This document shows, piece after piece, positions 33,572 to 41,549 of a DNA stretch of 64,000 nucleotides. Under the pieces are notes generated by a model that saw only the letters and a program-made list of their open reading frames with translations, searched no databases and was not told where the DNA came from. Origin of the DNA: Flavonifractor sp052065355 (GTDB lineage: Bacteria > Bacillota > Clostridia > Oscillospirales > Oscillospiraceae); NCBI RefSeq assembly GCF_052065355.1, contig NZ_JBQHUF010000009.1:1-64000 (forward strand). Reading direction: 5' to 3'. Both the position numbers and the translations under genes were made by a program. How positions within the stretch are numbered: the first letter of the stretch is position 1; the number at the start of each line of letters is the position of its first letter.

Positions 33572-33986
33572 GCCGTTTTTTATTCCCTATGCGGACATCC
33601 ATGTGGGTGACCGGGCCAGCCGAAGTGATGTGATCACGGAAGATATCGTGACCCGGTTTTCACAGCTGATCGGTGACACGGATTCCTTCCATATCAGTGA
33701 AGAGAGCGCGGCCAGGACCGTATTTCAACGGCGGATCGCCCATGGCATTCATATTGCTACCTTTATCTCCACCCTGGTGGGTCAGAAGCTCCCAGGCTTT
33801 GGAACAATCTATTGTTCCCAGACCTTTGACTTTCAAAAGCCTGTCTATCTGGGTGAAACCATTCGGACAGAAGTAACTGTGCTGGAAAAACTGCCCCACC
33901 GCCGCCTGCGCATGCAAACTACCGTGACGGACAGCGCGGGCGAAGTGGTCCTGGACGGGATCGCAGTGATCAAAACCTATCAATAG
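33564..33986 (+). CDS. MaoC-family (R)-specific enoyl-CoA hydratase, copy 1
   Basis: A 140-aa hot-dog-fold hydratase. The catalytic region is FSQLIGDTDSFHISEESAARTVFQRRIAHGIH (about residues 31-62). The family motif is GD-x-N-P-x-H...A...IAHG; here DSFH replaces NPxH, but the Asp and His are kept. LPGFGTIYCSQTFDFQKPVYLGETI completes the fold. It should hydrate trans-2-enoyl-CoA to (R)-3-hydroxyacyl-CoA or the reverse. It starts inside the end of the FabH-like gene (8-nt overlap). A second MaoC gene of the same type lies 2 kb downstream. Confidence 0.88.
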   Translation: MSEPFFIPYADIHVGDRASRSDVITEDIVTRFSQLIGDTDSFHISEESAARTVFQRRIAHGIHIATFISTLVGQKLPGFGTIYCSQTFDFQKPVYLGETIRTEVTVLEKLPHRRLRMQTTVTDSAGEVVLDGIAVIKTYQ

Positions 33987-34088
33987 GGCCTTGCGGGAAA
34001 GAGCAGAGATGGATCCTGTCTGATGCAGATGAAAAGTCTCTGCTCTTTGCCTTTTAGCGCGGCTGCATTTAAATGGGAGGGCTTGATC

Positions 34089-35945
34089 GTGAAAAGAAAA
34101 CAGAGGTTTATTCGGACTTTGACATCTGTTGTTGCGCTGATGCTGCTCATCACATTGACCGCGGCAAATGCTTCTTACAGCGGGTATGAATATGCTGGCG
34201 TGATAGGGCAGGAATCTGATCCCTTCAATGGGTATGTTCTGGGCACCCCTGTGGCGATTTCCAAAGACTCCAATGGCTATTTTTATGTAGCGGATATGGC
34301 GAATGGCCGAATTCTAAAACTGAACAGCGGTATGCAAAAGGTGGACACCATCGAAAACATCGATATGCCGTTGTTTGTTTATGTAGACAACAATGACTAC
34401 ATTTTGGTCAATGAGCTGGGCAGCAATAAGATCCTGAAATATTCACAGGAACTGGAACTGGTGGACTCCTGGGGCGGACCAGGTACAGGGGACGGTCAGT
34501 TCAACATTCCCCGTTCTATTGTTCAGGACAGCAGAGGAAACTATTATGTAAGCGACGAGCTAAATCACCGCATCCAGAAATTCAGTGAGGACGGCAAATT
34601 TATTGCCTCGTATGGCTCGTACGGCAGTCAGGCGGGATATTTCGCGGTGCAGCAGGGACTCTCCATTGATGCCCAGGACCGTGTTTATGTTGCCGATACA
34701 TACAACAACAGAATCCAGGTTTTTGAGACATATCCCAGCTGGGAATATGTGGACTCTTTTGGCACATATGGAGTTTATAATCCATATAATGTCACCAGTT
34801 TTCAGCCGGGAATTATGAACCACCCCCGGGGAGTTTATGTGGACAAAGCTACCGGCCGTGTGGCGGTTACAGATAGCTCCAACAATCGTGTCATGGTCTA
34901 TAACAGCTATGAACAGGGGTTTTCCTTCTACCAGTCTCAAAATGGATATCTTGGAATGAGCCTGCCCACTCACGCCATCATAAATAATGGATTTCTTATC
35001 GTGTTGGATTCCCACAGCAGAATTTTGAAGTACAACTCCATTTTGAATAATACCAATCTGTTTACGGAATACGGGACATACCGCAATGCAGCAGGTACGT
35101 TTTCCAATCCCCAGAGCGTGTGTGTGGATCCTAATAATGGAAAAGTATATGTGAGCGACTCGTTTAACCATCGGATCCAGATCTTTTCCGAAAACGGCAC
35201 ATTTTTAGGCAGTATGGGCGGGATTGGCGGCCCGTATGGGTATGGGACGGCATTAAACTATTTCCTCTATCCCAAGCAGACCGCGGTTGACAAAAACAGC
35301 ACTTTATATGTGGCGGATTTTGGGAATGGAAGAGTTGTAAAAAAATATGCCATGGGCTTCAGTTTTGTGCTGGCCGCAGCGGTAGGCCAGCCTTGGGGCG
35401 TGGCGGTGGACCAAAATGGGTATCTTTATGTGTCCGATTGGGCAACGGATTCGATCAAGGTTTTTTACAATGGCATACCGGTAAGATCCTGGGGCGGAAC
35501 AGGCTCTTCCTCGGGACAATTCAATAAGCCCTGTGATTTGAAAATCGGCACCTATAATGGAACCACTGCGCTATATGTTGTGGACTGCGGCAATAACCGT
35601 GTTCAGATCTTTTCTCTGAACGGTACCTATCTGGGCGAGCTGGGAACCCCTGAGACCGATCCGCTGCAGAACTATGATGCGGAGAAATCTGCGGGAGCTA
35701 TGCTGCTGCCCTATGGAATCGCCATAGATGGCGACGGCAACGTGATCGTGTCTGATACATCCCACAAATGTATGCGGGTATATGATGACAGCGGAACGCT
35801 TCTGGAGACCTGGGGAAGCATGTCCAGCTCAGACGGCAATTTCTTCTCCCCCATGGGATGTGCCGTCAACCCCACGACTGGACGTCTATACGTCACAGAC
35901 GGAGTACTGCAGCGGGTACAGTACTATGATCCGGTGGAAGAATGA
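34089..35945 (+). CDS. Secreted NHL-repeat beta-propeller protein
   Basis: A 618-aa extracellular protein. The GTG at 34089, 8 nt after GGGAGG, opens a signal peptide (VKRKQRFIRTLTSVVALMLLITLTAANA). The rest is a chain of NHL-type repeats of about 45-50 residues, each with a pattern such as FYVADMANGRILKL, YYVSDELNHRIQKFSEDGKF, VYVADTYNNRIQVF and LYVVDCGNNRVQIFSLNGTYLGELG. At least nine can be counted, enough for one or two propellers. No SLH, LPXTG or C-terminal membrane helix was found, so it is probably released or held non-covalently. Base composition is more AT-rich than neighbours. It sits between two MaoC genes, which is unexpected for a secreted protein. Ligand unknown. Confidence 0.85.
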   Translation: MKRKQRFIRTLTSVVALMLLITLTAANASYSGYEYAGVIGQESDPFNGYVLGTPVAISKDSNGYFYVADMANGRILKLNSGMQKVDTIENIDMPLFVYVDNNDYILVNELGSNKILKYSQELELVDSWGGPGTGDGQFNIPRSIVQDSRGNYYVSDELNHRIQKFSEDGKFIASYGSYGSQAGYFAVQQGLSIDAQDRVYVADTYNNRIQVFETYPSWEYVDSFGTYGVYNPYNVTSFQPGIMNHPRGVYVDKATGRVAVTDSSNNRVMVYNSYEQGFSFYQSQNGYLGMSLPTHAIINNGFLIVLDSHSRILKYNSILNNTNLFTEYGTYRNAAGTFSNPQSVCVDPNNGKVYVSDSFNHRIQIFSENGTFLGSMGGIGGPYGYGTALNYFLYPKQTAVDKNSTLYVADFGNGRVVKKYAMGFSFVLAAAVGQPWGVAVDQNGYLYVSDWATDSIKVFYNGIPVRSWGGTGSSSGQFNKPCDLKIGTYNGTTALYVVDCGNNRVQIFSLNGTYLGELGTPETDPLQNYDAEKSAGAMLLPYGIAIDGDGNVIVSDTSHKCMRVYDDSGTLLETWGSMSSSDGNFFSPMGCAVNPTTGRLYVTDGVLQRVQYYDPVEE

Positions 35946-35964
35946 TCTGAAAGCGGAGGTTGCG

Positions 35965-36375
35965 ATGACTATTTGTGAAATGAAGGTTGGGGATACCGCG
36001 AGTGTATCAAAAACGATTTCTGAGTCGGATGTATATCTGTTTGCAGGGATCACCGGAGACCACAATCCTGCGCATGTAAATGAAGAAAGCGCTTCACGGA
36101 CCATGTTCGGCAAACGCATTGCGCATGGGATACTCAGCGCTGGCTTTATTTCTGCCGTCCTGGCCATGAAGCTGCCTGGACCGGGGACCATTTACTTAGG
36201 TCAGGATTTAAAATTCAAAAAGCCGGTATATTTTGGCGATACAATTACGGCTATATGCACGGTGACTGAATTGCTTCCAGAGAAAAACATTGCTAAACTC
36301 TCCACCCAATGCATGAATCAAGCTGGTGCCATAGTGGTGGATGGTACAGCAACCGTGATGCCGCCAAAAGGTTAA
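35965..36375 (+). CDS. MaoC-family (R)-specific enoyl-CoA hydratase, copy 2 (PhaJ type)
   Basis: A 136-aa hot-dog hydratase with the complete active-site motif AGITGDHNPAHVNEESASRTMFGKRIAHGILSAGF (about residues 28-62; catalytic Asp and His) and LPGPGTIYLGQDLKFKKPVYFGDTI. It matches PhaJ and the C-terminal hydratase of MaoC more closely than copy 1. GCGGAGG lies 7 nt upstream of the ATG at 35965; a longer frame upstream is out of character. It is the last gene of the cluster, followed by hairpins. Confidence 0.9.
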   Translation: MTICEMKVGDTASVSKTISESDVYLFAGITGDHNPAHVNEESASRTMFGKRIAHGILSAGFISAVLAMKLPGPGTIYLGQDLKFKKPVYFGDTITAICTVTELLPEKNIAKLSTQCMNQAGAIVVDGTATVMPPKG

Positions 36376-36394
36376 GTCTAAAAAATCCCCCCCT

Positions 36395-36421
36395 GGCAGA
36401 CCTGTCGAGCACAGGCCTGCC
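36395..36421 (+). terminator. Hairpin 1 after the acyl-CoA cluster
   Basis: GGCAGACCTGT / ACAGGCCTGCC with a 5-nt loop and one mismatch. There is no T-run. Confidence 0.4.
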
Positions 36422-36428
36422 ACATATG

Positions 36429-36477
36429 GAAGGCCCGGGCCATGGGATGCTGTAAAGCACCCATAGCCCGGGCCTTC
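36429..36477. terminator. Hairpin 2 after the acyl-CoA cluster
   Basis: A perfect 12-bp inverted repeat GAAGGCCCGGGC / GCCCGGGCCTTC; inside it, ATGGG and CCCAT can extend the stem. Only a weak T stretch follows, so it is a probable but not textbook terminator. Confidence 0.5.
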
Positions 36478-36651
36478 TGTATGCTTATCGGAGTCATTCA
36501 GTTGGTCTGGCGAGCAAGGTGGCGAAATCGTGGCGTCTGTTTGCTGTGTTTGTGAAAAGGTTTTGCCAATAATCTCTCCTCCACCCGAAGTGGGGCTAAT
36601 ATCTTTAAATGCCGTGACAAAGCTTTTTCCATAAAGCTAAGACCTGTTTTA

Positions 36652-36693
36652 AGCAAAACAAAATCCCCCAAAGCCTCGCGGCTTCAGGGGATT
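36652..36693 (-). terminator. Terminator of the tRNA remnant
   Basis: On the minus strand AATCCCC-TGAAGCC / GGCTTTGGGGGATT forms a stem, followed by TTTGTTTTG. It is placed directly after the tRNA 3' end, as for a normal tRNA gene. Confidence 0.65.
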
Positions 36694-36697
36694 GGTC

Positions 36698-36742
36698 TGG
36701 TGGACGATACAGGACTTGAACCTGTGACCTCCCGCACGTCAA
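36698..36742 (-). pseudogene. 3' half of tRNA-Val(GAC), candidate attachment site
   Basis: The minus strand carries, without a break: anticodon loop TTGACGT (anticodon GAC), 3' anticodon-stem strand GCGGG, variable loop AGGTC, T-arm ACAGG-TTCAAGT-CCTGT, acceptor strand ATCGTCC, discriminator A and an encoded CCA. The bases before the loop (TTGGTG) do not pair with GCGGG, so the 5' half is absent and the match begins exactly at the anticodon loop. This is the pattern left when a tyrosine-recombinase element integrates into a tRNA gene and duplicates its 3' part. The element would lie at higher coordinates. Confidence 0.75.
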
Positions 36743-37011
36743 CACCAAGTTTTGCTTTTTTCTAATCTTTTTTGGAGGTTTACAGCCATTTCTATTCCGA
36801 ATAGATTGTTTTCCGGTTCGTTTGAAACGCACACTTTCCGGCTGTTTCGACCCTGTCTGTGGCTGGTTGTGTGGTCAAAGAAACGATAAAAATAGAACGA
36901 GAATATCCTGGAAAGCCGTATGCTATCTTCACTCTATTGAGGGAATCTGGTGAAGGAAGATGATTTTAATACGCTGTTAACAAAGATATCCTTCTGAGGT
37001 TCTCAACGCAT
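36743..37011. other. Intergenic region next to the tRNA remnant
   Basis: About 270 bases, rather AT-rich. There is no integrase or ORF with a ribosome site. A minus-strand frame rich in Lys and Arg runs into the tRNA remnant but has no recognisable family. No clear terminator for the ECF operon was seen. Confidence 0.4.
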
Positions 37012-39651
37012 TTACTCAACCAGACCATATTTGACCTTTATACGATCCAGTTTTTCCAGCATAGGTTCCGCACCAAACCACAAAAACAGCCAGGTGGCCA
37101 TGGCGTGGATGCAGTCAAAGGGCATTCCTACGACATAACTGCTCAGCAAGATGCCGCCTGTCAGTTCCCGGTTTGCCGTCAGAGCCGAAGCCGGATTCAT
37201 GATACCACCGTAAATCAGAATCGCGCAGAGAGCACCAAAGACACACAATGCGCCCCGGGTCCTCATCAAAAGTCCCTTGCGGAACAAAATGCCCGCCAGA
37301 AATCCGATGATACCCATGGAAAACATCTGCCATGGTGCCAGGGGGCCTTGCCCGAACATGACGTTGGAAGCTAGCATAGTCATGGCTCCCACCAAAAAGC
37401 CGGTTTCCCCGCCAAAGGCCACGCCTGCAATAATGGTCACCGCCATCACCGGCTTGAACTGGGGCAGCATGAAAAAGAATGCCCGGCCCGCCACGCCAAT
37501 GGCACACAGCACCGCGATGATGACCAGCTCCCGGGCCTGGGGCTTCCGGCCTTCAAAGGCCAGGAAAAAGGGAAGCATGGTTTCCAGCAGGATCAGGAGG
37601 GAGATAAAATAATACTTCTTCCCGCCCAGATAGGTGATCCCCACAAAGAGCGTCACCGGAATAAGCAGTACAATCAGAATCGTTGCCGCCAGTGTGCGTT
37701 TGGCCAGCTTCCGCTGTTCCTTCGGTGTCTGCCTCAGATAGTCCGGCCGATGGCTGCGGCGTGTAATACAGACGGCAAATACGATCAGGGAACTGCAAAA
37801 AACCAGGTATAGCAGCAGCTGCTCTCCCGCCAGGGAAGTCAGCCCCTCGGCGGTGACCAATGCGGTTAGATCGGTCACGCCCATAAAAGAAAGAAACAGA
37901 AAAAGCGCGACCCCCGCTGACAAGGCCGCCAGCAGCTTGCGCCACCAGGGCAGCTTTTTGGGTTTTTCCGCCGGGCTTCCTTCTTTCGGCTCCGGCAGGG
38001 GAGGGATGTCGTCCGGCAGCTCCGGCGCAGGCGGCAGATACCCGCCGCACAGGGCAATCACGTCCTCCGGCGTCACAGCTTCAGGCTCAAGCTCCCGCGC
38101 CATACGGTTGGCAGAGGTAGTATAAAAACTGTTGCCGGAAAAGAATGCCCGGGGCGTACCCTCTGCCACGGTGCTGCCGTCAAAAAACAGAGCGCAGCGA
38201 TGGGCATAGCGGGCACAGAATCCGATATCATGACTGACCATCAGAATCGTAACGCCCCGCCGCAAAAGCACCTGCAAAATCTCCGCAAGCACCTGTTTGA
38301 ACTCCGCGTCCAGTCCCTTGGTGGGCTCGTCCATCAGCAAAATGTCAGGATCCAGCAGTAAGACCTTGGCCAAAGCCGCCCGCTGCTGCTCACCTCCGGA
38401 CAGGTCGTAGGGGTGACGATCCAACAGGCCTTCCAGTCGGCACAGAGCGACCACATGGGCGATCCGCTCCGCCTGCTCGGCTTTTCTGCCGCCCAGAATC
38501 TCTGCCAAATCCTCCCGAACCGTTTTCTTTACAAAGAGGGCCTGGGGATTTTGGGGCAAAACACCGATTGTGCCCTGGCAGTTTACCGTTCCCCGATAGG
38601 GCTTCAAAAGTCCGGCCAGCAGCTTTAGAGACGTGGATTTACCGGCGCCGTTTCCGCCCAGAAGGGCGTAGAACTCCCCTTTTTTCAGGGTGAGGCCCAA
38701 TCCTCGCACCACATCCGGGCCGTCTTTCTCATACTTGAACCACAGCTCCGATGCCACCAGTACAGGCTCTTCCGGATATACCCGTGACGGTTCCGGCGGT
38801 ATTGGATGCAGCGGATGCTTTGCTCCATAGTCTGTCAGCCACTCCCGGCCTTCCCGAACTGTAACGGGGCATGAACCGTTCTGTTCCACTGCCGCCCACA
38901 CCCGCATGGCAGTGGGCATGGCCAGAAACATGGTGTGCCCGCTCGTCCGCAGGGCAGCGCCCACCTCGGCAGGTGTGCCGCTGCACAGCAGCCGCCCTTC
39001 CTCCATGACGGCAACTCTGGTGGCCAGGGGGAAGGCGTCTTCCAAACGATGCTCGGTCAGAATGATGGTTGTGCCCAGCTCCCGGTTGATCCGCCCAAGG
39101 GTGGCCAGAAAATCCGACGCTGCGATGGGATCCAGCTGGGAGGTGGGTTCGTCCAGGATCAGTACGGAAGGCTGCATGGCCATGACGGAGGCCAGATTGA
39201 GCAGCTGCTTCTGTCCGCCGGACAGCTCGGTCACATTTTTGTAAAACCAGTTTTCGATGCCAAAGAAGGCCGCCATCTCCGCCACCCGCTGGCGGATCAC
39301 CGGCGTTTCATAGCCCAGGCTCTCCAGCCCAAAGGCCAGCTCATGCCAGACCTTGTCAGTGACGATCTGGTTGTCGGGACTCTGCTGGACAAAACCGATT
39401 CGCTCCGTCTGCTGCCGCTGATCCATGGAATCCAGCGGTTGTCCTTCAAAGAGAATGGTGCCGCTCCGTCTGCCATGAGGCGCGAGAACTGTTTTCAGCT
39501 GCCGCAGCAGCGTGGACTTTCCGCAGCCGGAGGGTCCGCAAAGTACCAGAAATTCTCCCCGCCGGACAGTCAGGCTCATGTCCCGCAGGATAACCCCGGA
39601 CTGCTCTGGATAGGAAAAGCAAAGGTGTTCAATTACAAAGGTGTCTGTCAT
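37012..39651 (-). CDS. Fused ECF transporter: two ATPase domains plus substrate-binding S component
   Basis: An 879-aa three-in-one ECF importer subunit. ATPase 1 (about residues 1-240): Walker A GPSGCGKST (39-47), LSGGQKQLLNLASV, LILDEPTSQLD. ATPase 2 (about 300-545): GGNGAGKST, LSGGEQQRAALAKVLLLDPDILLMDEPTKGLD, VSHD. The linker (550-600) is Pro/Glu rich. Then about eight hydrophobic segments to the end; the last six form an S component with FMLPQFKPVMAVTIIAGVAFGGETGFLVGAMTMLASNVMFGQGPLAPWQM, a pattern seen in CbrT/related vitamin transporters. The ATG at 39651 overlaps the stop of the CbiR-like gene (ATGA). With EcfT two genes upstream it forms a whole transporter, and location in a cobalamin-riboswitch operon points to a corrinoid substrate. 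In most bacteria A, A' and S are separate proteins. Confidence 0.85.
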   Translation of the reverse strand: MTDTFVIEHLCFSYPEQSGVILRDMSLTVRRGEFLVLCGPSGCGKSTLLRQLKTVLAPHGRRSGTILFEGQPLDSMDQRQQTERIGFVQQSPDNQIVTDKVWHELAFGLESLGYETPVIRQRVAEMAAFFGIENWFYKNVTELSGGQKQLLNLASVMAMQPSVLILDEPTSQLDPIAASDFLATLGRINRELGTTIILTEHRLEDAFPLATRVAVMEEGRLLCSGTPAEVGAALRTSGHTMFLAMPTAMRVWAAVEQNGSCPVTVREGREWLTDYGAKHPLHPIPPEPSRVYPEEPVLVASELWFKYEKDGPDVVRGLGLTLKKGEFYALLGGNGAGKSTSLKLLAGLLKPYRGTVNCQGTIGVLPQNPQALFVKKTVREDLAEILGGRKAEQAERIAHVVALCRLEGLLDRHPYDLSGGEQQRAALAKVLLLDPDILLMDEPTKGLDAEFKQVLAEILQVLLRRGVTILMVSHDIGFCARYAHRCALFFDGSTVAEGTPRAFFSGNSFYTTSANRMARELEPEAVTPEDVIALCGGYLPPAPELPDDIPPLPEPKEGSPAEKPKKLPWWRKLLAALSAGVALFLFLSFMGVTDLTALVTAEGLTSLAGEQLLLYLVFCSSLIVFAVCITRRSHRPDYLRQTPKEQRKLAKRTLAATILIVLLIPVTLFVGITYLGGKKYYFISLLILLETMLPFFLAFEGRKPQARELVIIAVLCAIGVAGRAFFFMLPQFKPVMAVTIIAGVAFGGETGFLVGAMTMLASNVMFGQGPLAPWQMFSMGIIGFLAGILFRKGLLMRTRGALCVFGALCAILIYGGIMNPASALTANRELTGGILLSSYVVGMPFDCIHAMATWLFLWFGAEPMLEKLDRIKVKYGLVE

Positions 39652-40631
39652 GGAATATTCTCTCTCTTCCGCAGCAGGATCTGTTGGATCTCTACCGCTT
39701 GTACCCGTTCCGCTCTGGCACGGGAGGTCAATTCGTGGGTCAGCCATGTCGGGGCGATCCGCTCCAGAACGGGCAATATGGCTGAATCTGTCCAGGGCCG
39801 GTGCTGGTCGATCTGAAGGACATGGGCATAATTGATGGAAAAACGCTGCTCGAATTCCTCCGGCCAGCCTTCCGGCAATCGCCCTGTATGGGTTTGGACA
39901 TAGGGGCCGCTGAGAGATTGATGGAAATGGACGCCGCGAATCATAGCGCTGAGGCTGCCGTGCCGATCCAGCATAGCGCTGATATAGGCGGCTCCCTCAC
40001 TTTGGCTTCGCAGTTCGGTACAACAGTTCATCAGATGCCCTGTATCCAGCAGGATTCCTTTATTGGCATAGCGTATGCCGTCCAGCAGCCGCTCTGTCTG
40101 CCTGGGCTCGGTGAAGGTAAAGCCCGGCCACCACTGGTTTTCCACCAGAAAAGCAAATGGCCACTGTTTTCCAGGCAAAAGCTCGTTGATGAGCTCCAGA
40201 GCGGCGGCAATGACCTGATCGTTGGTATGGGAGAAGCGATAGGTGAAGCACTCCTCCATGGAGACGTCTGAAACATGGAACACCACATATTCGGCGCCCA
40301 GGTGTTTTGCACGTTCCAGGTCGTCACGGTACTGCCGCAGCAGCGTCTCCCGGCCCAGTCCGCCGTACACAGCGGAGGCTTGTTCCAAAGTGCCGTATTT
40401 CTCCTTCAACGCCGGCCAGTTACCGTTCCAGAGATCCACCCAGTCATGGAAAAAGATCAGGTGGTAGCCCTGTACCAGCCCGGCAGGGAGTGCTTCCGGG
40501 ATGGGTTCCCCACCCCATATGGCCTCAATGCCGTCACAGCCCAGGGCGTGCACCTCCTGCTGCAGGTCCGTCCAGTCCCGGTATTCCCGCAGCGTATCAG
40601 AATAGAGCGGCAGGCTCATACTTTGAATCAT
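39648..40631 (-). CDS. cbiR: CbiR-like cobamide-remodelling phosphodiesterase (AP endonuclease 2 / xylose isomerase-like TIM barrel)
   Basis: A cytoplasmic TIM-barrel protein of 327 aa. It has metal-ligand-type positions spread over the strands: GCDGIEAIWGG, HLIFFHDWVDLW, YVVFHVSDVSMEECFTYRF, LVENQWWPGFTF, ILLDTGHLMNC, VHFHQSLSGPYV. This is the layout of the AP endonuclease 2 superfamily. CbiR, characterised from Akkermansia, belongs to this superfamily and cuts the phosphodiester of the cobamide nucleotide loop, releasing cobinamide for rebuilding with another lower base. The name rests on fold, size and on the gene sitting, with 4-nt ATGA overlaps on both sides, between EcfT and the fused ECF gene below a cobalamin riboswitch. 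A sugar isomerase is the alternative, less likely in this setting. Confidence 0.75.
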   Translation of the reverse strand: MIQSMSLPLYSDTLREYRDWTDLQQEVHALGCDGIEAIWGGEPIPEALPAGLVQGYHLIFFHDWVDLWNGNWPALKEKYGTLEQASAVYGGLGRETLLRQYRDDLERAKHLGAEYVVFHVSDVSMEECFTYRFSHTNDQVIAAALELINELLPGKQWPFAFLVENQWWPGFTFTEPRQTERLLDGIRYANKGILLDTGHLMNCCTELRSQSEGAAYISAMLDRHGSLSAMIRGVHFHQSLSGPYVQTHTGRLPEGWPEEFEQRFSINYAHVLQIDQHRPWTDSAILPVLERIAPTWLTHELTSRARAERVQAVEIQQILLRKRENIP

Positions 40632-41533
40632 GTTGCAGTCTCCTTACTATGCAGCCCAGCCCACACCCGGTCTGCATGGACGTTGATTGCCACCGGCGTC
40701 AGGCACAACCCTGCCCAGCAAAGCAGAAGGCAGACGGTCACAGGAGTCAGCGGCGCGCCTTTTATGGTTGGATAATACCGCCAGAAAAGGCCGCCTGTCA
40801 ATGCGCTCCAGCCGAGAACACCCCCGCAGAAGCAGAGCCACAGCAGGATCATCTTGTCCCGCTCATCAAAGCGGTAAATGGAAAATGCCGTTCTGCCCGG
40901 CAGCCCATAGCCCCGGCTCTTCATGCTGTCCGCCGTCTCAATGGCATTTTCCAGCGCCCAGGTGACCATAATGGAGAAGATCGTCACGGCGTTTCGGATC
41001 CGCCGCAGGAGGCTGCCGTCGGAGACGTCCCGCCCCACACATCGCTGGGCCTCGCTGACCACATGAAGCTGCGCCTTGAACTTGGGCACAAAGCGCAGCG
41101 TCATGGACAGCACCAGGGACAGGGCCGGGATCACTCTGCCGAACAGATACACGAACTTGTCGGAGGTCATCACGGCGGTATAACAGGAAAACCAGGAGAT
41201 CACGGCGGCCAGCATGGCGGCGGCGGAAACGCCGTAGAGAATGCTCTCCAGCGTCAGGGGGTTACCCGTGGGCAGATAGGTCAGGATCGTAATGCCCTGG
41301 TGATTGAAGGCGGGATTGATTATCAGTGTCAGGAGCATCATGGGCAGGAGAAACGCCAGGGAAAACCGCACCGCCCGCTGACCGTTGAGGTACACCGCAT
41401 AGACCACGCTGCCAGCCAGAGAAAGCCCCAAAATGATAGGGTGCAGGCAGAACATGGTCACCAGCAGGACCAGCGCAAAATACAGGAAATTGATGACTGG
41501 GTGGCAGCTGGAAAAGGCATCTCGATTTTGCAC
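40628..41533 (-). CDS. ecfT: ECF transporter transmembrane component EcfT
   Basis: A 301-aa membrane protein of the CbiQ/EcfT family. It starts with GTG at 41533 behind AAAGGAG and the family opening NRDAFSSCHPVINFLYFALVLLVTMFCLHPI. The cytoplasmic coupling region contains VLSMTLRFVPKFKAQLHVVSEAQR and the A-x-x-x-R-G box ADSMKSRGYGLPGRT (about residues 203-217), which grips the ATPases. About six hydrophobic segments are visible. It overlaps the CbiR-like gene by 4 nt and follows the DUF4430 gene by 16 nt. It completes the transporter together with the A-A'-S fusion. Confidence 0.88.
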   Translation of the reverse strand: MQNRDAFSSCHPVINFLYFALVLLVTMFCLHPIILGLSLAGSVVYAVYLNGQRAVRFSLAFLLPMMLLTLIINPAFNHQGITILTYLPTGNPLTLESILYGVSAAAMLAAVISWFSCYTAVMTSDKFVYLFGRVIPALSLVLSMTLRFVPKFKAQLHVVSEAQRCVGRDVSDGSLLRRIRNAVTIFSIMVTWALENAIETADSMKSRGYGLPGRTAFSIYRFDERDKMILLWLCFCGGVLGWSALTGGLFWRYYPTIKGAPLTPVTVCLLLCWAGLCLTPVAINVHADRVWAGLHSKETAT

Positions 41534-41549
41534 GGAGGTCTCCTTTCTG

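Noticed and set aside
36698..36742. Complete tRNA gene on the minus strand
   Set aside because: Only the anticodon loop to CCA is present; the 5' acceptor, D arm and 5' anticodon stem are absent.
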